This document shows positions 7,003-8,753 of a DNA stretch of 8,753 bases, piece after piece. The stretch spans positions 1 through 8,753 of the forward strand of contig JAWXUT010000073.1 of NCBI GenBank assembly GCA_044426075.1. Reading direction: 5' to 3'. Made by a program: the position numbers and the translations under genes. This DNA is from JAWXUT01 sp044426075. GTDB taxonomy: Bacteria > Bacillota > Clostridia > Christensenellales > DTU072. Below the pieces are notes generated by a model that was given only the letters and a program-made list of their open reading frames with translations, did not search any database and was not told the origin of the DNA. Numbering within the stretch: the stretch's first letter is position 1; every line of letters starts with the position of its first letter.

Positions 7003-8199
7003 TTACTTACCCCCTACCATTTCGCCTGCGGCAACTTTGGTGCCTTCAGAAATTGCAACCTCTGGTCCAACTACTGAAATTACCCACTCGCCGTTTACGC
7101 TTGCAGTTTGCTTTTCACCAACAACAGCTCCAGCTGCTATGCGTGCGCCCCAACCTACTATTGAATGATTGATAACTGCACCACGCTCAACTACTGTGTT
7201 TGGCATTATTATGCTGTTTATAATTTGTGCACCAGGTGCTACAGATACGCCAGTTGAAATTACACTGTTTATAATCTCACCGTCAATGTTGCCACCTTCG
7301 CTTATTATACTATTTACTACACGTGCATTGTCACCTATAAAGTGTGGTGGCTCCGCTTGGTTACGCGCATAAATCTTCCAATCTCTATCGTTAAGATTAA
7401 TTCCACTTGTGGCATCCAAAATGTCCATATTGGCTTCCCAAAGTGAACTAATTGTTCCTACATCTTTCCAATAACCTTCAAAGTCATATGCAATCATCTT
7501 TTCGCCAGCGTCCAACATACTAGGAATTATGTTTTTACCAAAATCGTTGCTGCTTGCCTTACTCTCCTCATCAAGAATTAGGTATTTGCGCAACTTATCC
7601 CAGCTAAAGATATAAATTCCCATACTTGCTTTTGTGCTTTTTGGGTGTTTTGGTTTTTCTTCAAACTCAAAAATTGTGCCGTCTTCTTTGGTGTTCATTA
7701 TGCCAAATCTGCTTGCATTTTCTAGTGGAACATCTAGTACTGCTATTGTACAATCAGCGCCCTTTTCTTTATGAGCTGTTAGCATTTTATCATAGTTCAT
7801 CTTGTAGATATGGTCACCACTCAAAATAAGTACATATTCTGGGTTGTATCTATCGATAAAGTTGATATTTTGATAAATTGCGTTGGCTGTACCCTTATAC
7901 CACTCACCGCTTTTAGCTTTTTGATATGGTGGCAATACAAATGCGCCTCCGTTCAATCTATCCAAATCCCAAGGTTGACCGTTACCTATGTATTGGTTCA
8001 ATTCAAATGGTTGATATTGTGTTAAAACACCAATTGTATCTATGCCAGAATTTATTGTATTTGATAGAGTAAAGTCAATTATTCTGTACTTACCACCAAA
8101 TGGAACTGCTGGTTTAGCTACATTCTGTGTCAATTCGCCTAGCCTTGTGCCTTGCCCTCCAGCAAGCAACATTGCTACACATTCCTTTCTTACTAACAT
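7003..8199 (-). CDS. glgC: Glucose-1-phosphate adenylyltransferase GlgC (ADP-glucose pyrophosphorylase)
   Basis: GlgC makes ADP-glucose and pyrophosphate from ATP and glucose-1-phosphate, the committed step of glycogen synthesis. The 398 residues carry all the key motifs: nucleotide loop LLAGGQGTRL (11-20), PFGGKYRIIDFTLSN (33-47), catalytic SGDH (127-130, D129), FEEKP (179-183, K182 for glucose-1-phosphate), SNDFGKNIIP (217-226) and YWKDVGTI (243-250). A left-handed beta-helix with NSIISEGGNIDGEIINSVIS (296-315) and NSIIMPNTVVERGAVINHS (328-346) forms the C-terminal domain. It overlaps the glgB end by 7 bases and is followed after 2 bases by glgD, so translation of the three is likely coupled. 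The start fits the family N-terminus and has a strong AAGGAGG site 7 nt upstream. Sensitivity to fructose-1,6-bisphosphate or AMP cannot be settled from the sequence; Bacillus-type enzymes are usually weakly regulated. Confidence 0.97.
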   Translation of the reverse strand: MLVRKECVAMLLAGGQGTRLGELTQNVAKPAVPFGGKYRIIDFTLSNTINSGIDTIGVLTQYQPFELNQYIGNGQPWDLDRLNGGAFVLPPYQKAKSGEWYKGTANAIYQNINFIDRYNPEYVLILSGDHIYKMNYDKMLTAHKEKGADCTIAVLDVPLENASRFGIMNTKEDGTIFEFEEKPKHPKSTKASMGIYIFSWDKLRKYLILDEESKASSNDFGKNIIPSMLDAGEKMIAYDFEGYWKDVGTISSLWEANMDILDATSGINLNDRDWKIYARNQAEPPHFIGDNARVVNSIISEGGNIDGEIINSVISTGVSVAPGAQIINSIIMPNTVVERGAVINHSIVGWGARIAAGAVVGEKQTASVNGEWVISVVGPEVAISEGTKVAAGEMVGGK

Positions 8200-8753
8200 G
8201 TCTTTTCCTCCTTGACTAGTTTTAATAATAGTGCGGTGTTGCCCTCCAAATCAATTTCAATTGATTGTGGGTGACCGTGTATTTCAGTGTTATTTGTTTT
8301 TACATTGCTCTTTTTGCCACAATGGCCGTCATATTCTTTGTTATTAGAATCCAAGATTATTTTGTATTCGCCCGCTTTTGGCACGCCAATGCGATATTTT
8401 GGTCTTGTTACATCAGAAAAACTAATTAGCGCCACTATAAATTCGCCCGCTCTGTTTATTCTGTAGAACGCCACAACATTCTGAATTGCATCATCTACAA
8501 CTATCCATTTAAAACCGTCATAAGTGTTGTCAAGTTCATATAGTGGTGAGTTTTCAAGATAAATATGATTCAAATATTTAACATAGTTTTGTATGCCTTT
8601 GTGCGCAGGATAATCTAGCAACAACCAATCCAACTCTTTTGCAAAGTTCCATTCAATAAATTGCCCGAACTCGTTGCCCATAAAGTTAAGTTTTTTGCCT
8701 GGATGCACCATTTGATAGGCATATAACGCCTTTAATGCGCGGAAGCGTTGTTC
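8193..8753 (-). CDS. glgB: 1,4-alpha-glucan branching enzyme GlgB, C-terminal part (5' end outside the window)
   Basis: GlgB cuts alpha-1,4 chains and re-attaches them as alpha-1,6 branches. The frame is open to the right edge, so only the last 186 residues are visible, against a usual length of roughly 630-730. They start EQRFRALKALYAYQMVHPGKK and continue with FMGNEFGQFIEW, the late-barrel motif of GH13 branching enzymes, then an all-beta C-terminal domain ending in LLLKLVKEEKTC. The stretch HGHPQSIEIDLEG matches the HG...S...L region near the end of GlgB proteins. The catalytic regions I to IV lie beyond the edge, so activity cannot be judged. The stop is TAG, unlike the TAA of the other five genes, and overlaps the glgC start. 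The methionine at 8709-8711 is internal, not the start. Confidence 0.95.
   Translation of the reverse strand, partial: EQRFRALKALYAYQMVHPGKKLNFMGNEFGQFIEWNFAKELDWLLLDYPAHKGIQNYVKYLNHIYLENSPLYELDNTYDGFKWIVVDDAIQNVVAFYRINRAGEFIVALISFSDVTRPKYRIGVPKAGEYKIILDSNNKEYDGHCGKKSNVKTNNTEIHGHPQSIEIDLEGNTALLLKLVKEEKTC
8207..8213 (-). promoter_or_regulatory. glgC ribosome binding site inside the glgB 3' end
   Basis: AAGGAGG on the minus strand lies 7 nt before the glgC ATG, the best match to the anti-Shine-Dalgarno in the window. It sits in the last codons of glgB, so ribosomes finishing glgB pass over it, and the two genes overlap by 7 bases. It confirms the ATG at 8199 as the glgC start. Confidence 0.85.

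Noticed and set aside
6819..7172. Plus-strand open frame of 117 codons across the glgC-glgD junction.
   Set aside because: It is antisense to conserved motifs of both proteins, and its Leu- and Gln-rich composition looks like a shadow of the real genes.
8193..8711. Reading the 172-codon frame at the right end as a complete small protein starting at the Met at 8711.
   Set aside because: The frame continues upstream to the window edge with branching-enzyme sequence, so the Met is internal to glgB.

Overview
The window carries one continuous set of six genes, all on the minus strand, for making and breaking down bacterial glycogen. Read 5'->3' along the minus strand (right to left here) the order is glgB (3' part only, cut by the right edge), glgC, glgD, glgA, glgP, and a GH13 alpha-amylase/neopullulanase-type gene. 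A strong hairpin terminator closes the set near the left edge. I found no RNA genes, mobile elements, CRISPR arrays or prophage genes.

The organism is most likely a low-GC Gram-positive (Bacillota, probably Clostridia-like). The reasons are the glgB-C-D-A-P order known from Bacillus/Geobacillus and many Clostridia, the separate GlgD paralogue next to GlgC, strong AGGAGG-type ribosome binding sites, AT-rich DNA and short gene gaps. Five genes end in TAA and glgB ends in TAG; no in-frame TGA was seen. I cannot name a genus.

Layout: position 1-32 is flank with no assignable gene; 28-74 terminator; 89-1870 amylase; 1870-4296 glgP; 4297-4406 a gap with a good sigma-A-like promoter for glgP-amylase and an imperfect dyad over its -35 box; 4407-5822 glgA; 5823-5884 a gap holding a 12-bp RNA hairpin and the glgA ribosome binding site; 5885-7000 glgD; 7003-8199 glgC; 8193-8753 the last 186 codons of glgB.

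How the genes work together: GlgC, probably complexed with the catalytically degenerate GlgD, makes ADP-glucose from glucose-1-phosphate and ATP. GlgA adds the glucose to alpha-1,4 chains and GlgB adds alpha-1,6 branches. GlgP releases glucose-1-phosphate from the chain ends, and the cytoplasmic GH13 enzyme probably hydrolyses maltodextrins or limit dextrins. No isoamylase/GlgX-type debranching gene is seen, so the GH13 protein is the only visible candidate for dealing with GlgP-resistant ends.

Most of this is a well-known type of locus. I do not see evidence for an undescribed system. The points worth a second look are regulatory (an internal promoter with a dyad, and a strand-specific intercistronic hairpin) and enzymatic (GlgD active-site losses, Lys-to-Arg in the GlgA ADP-glucose motif, and the uncertain specificity of the amylase).
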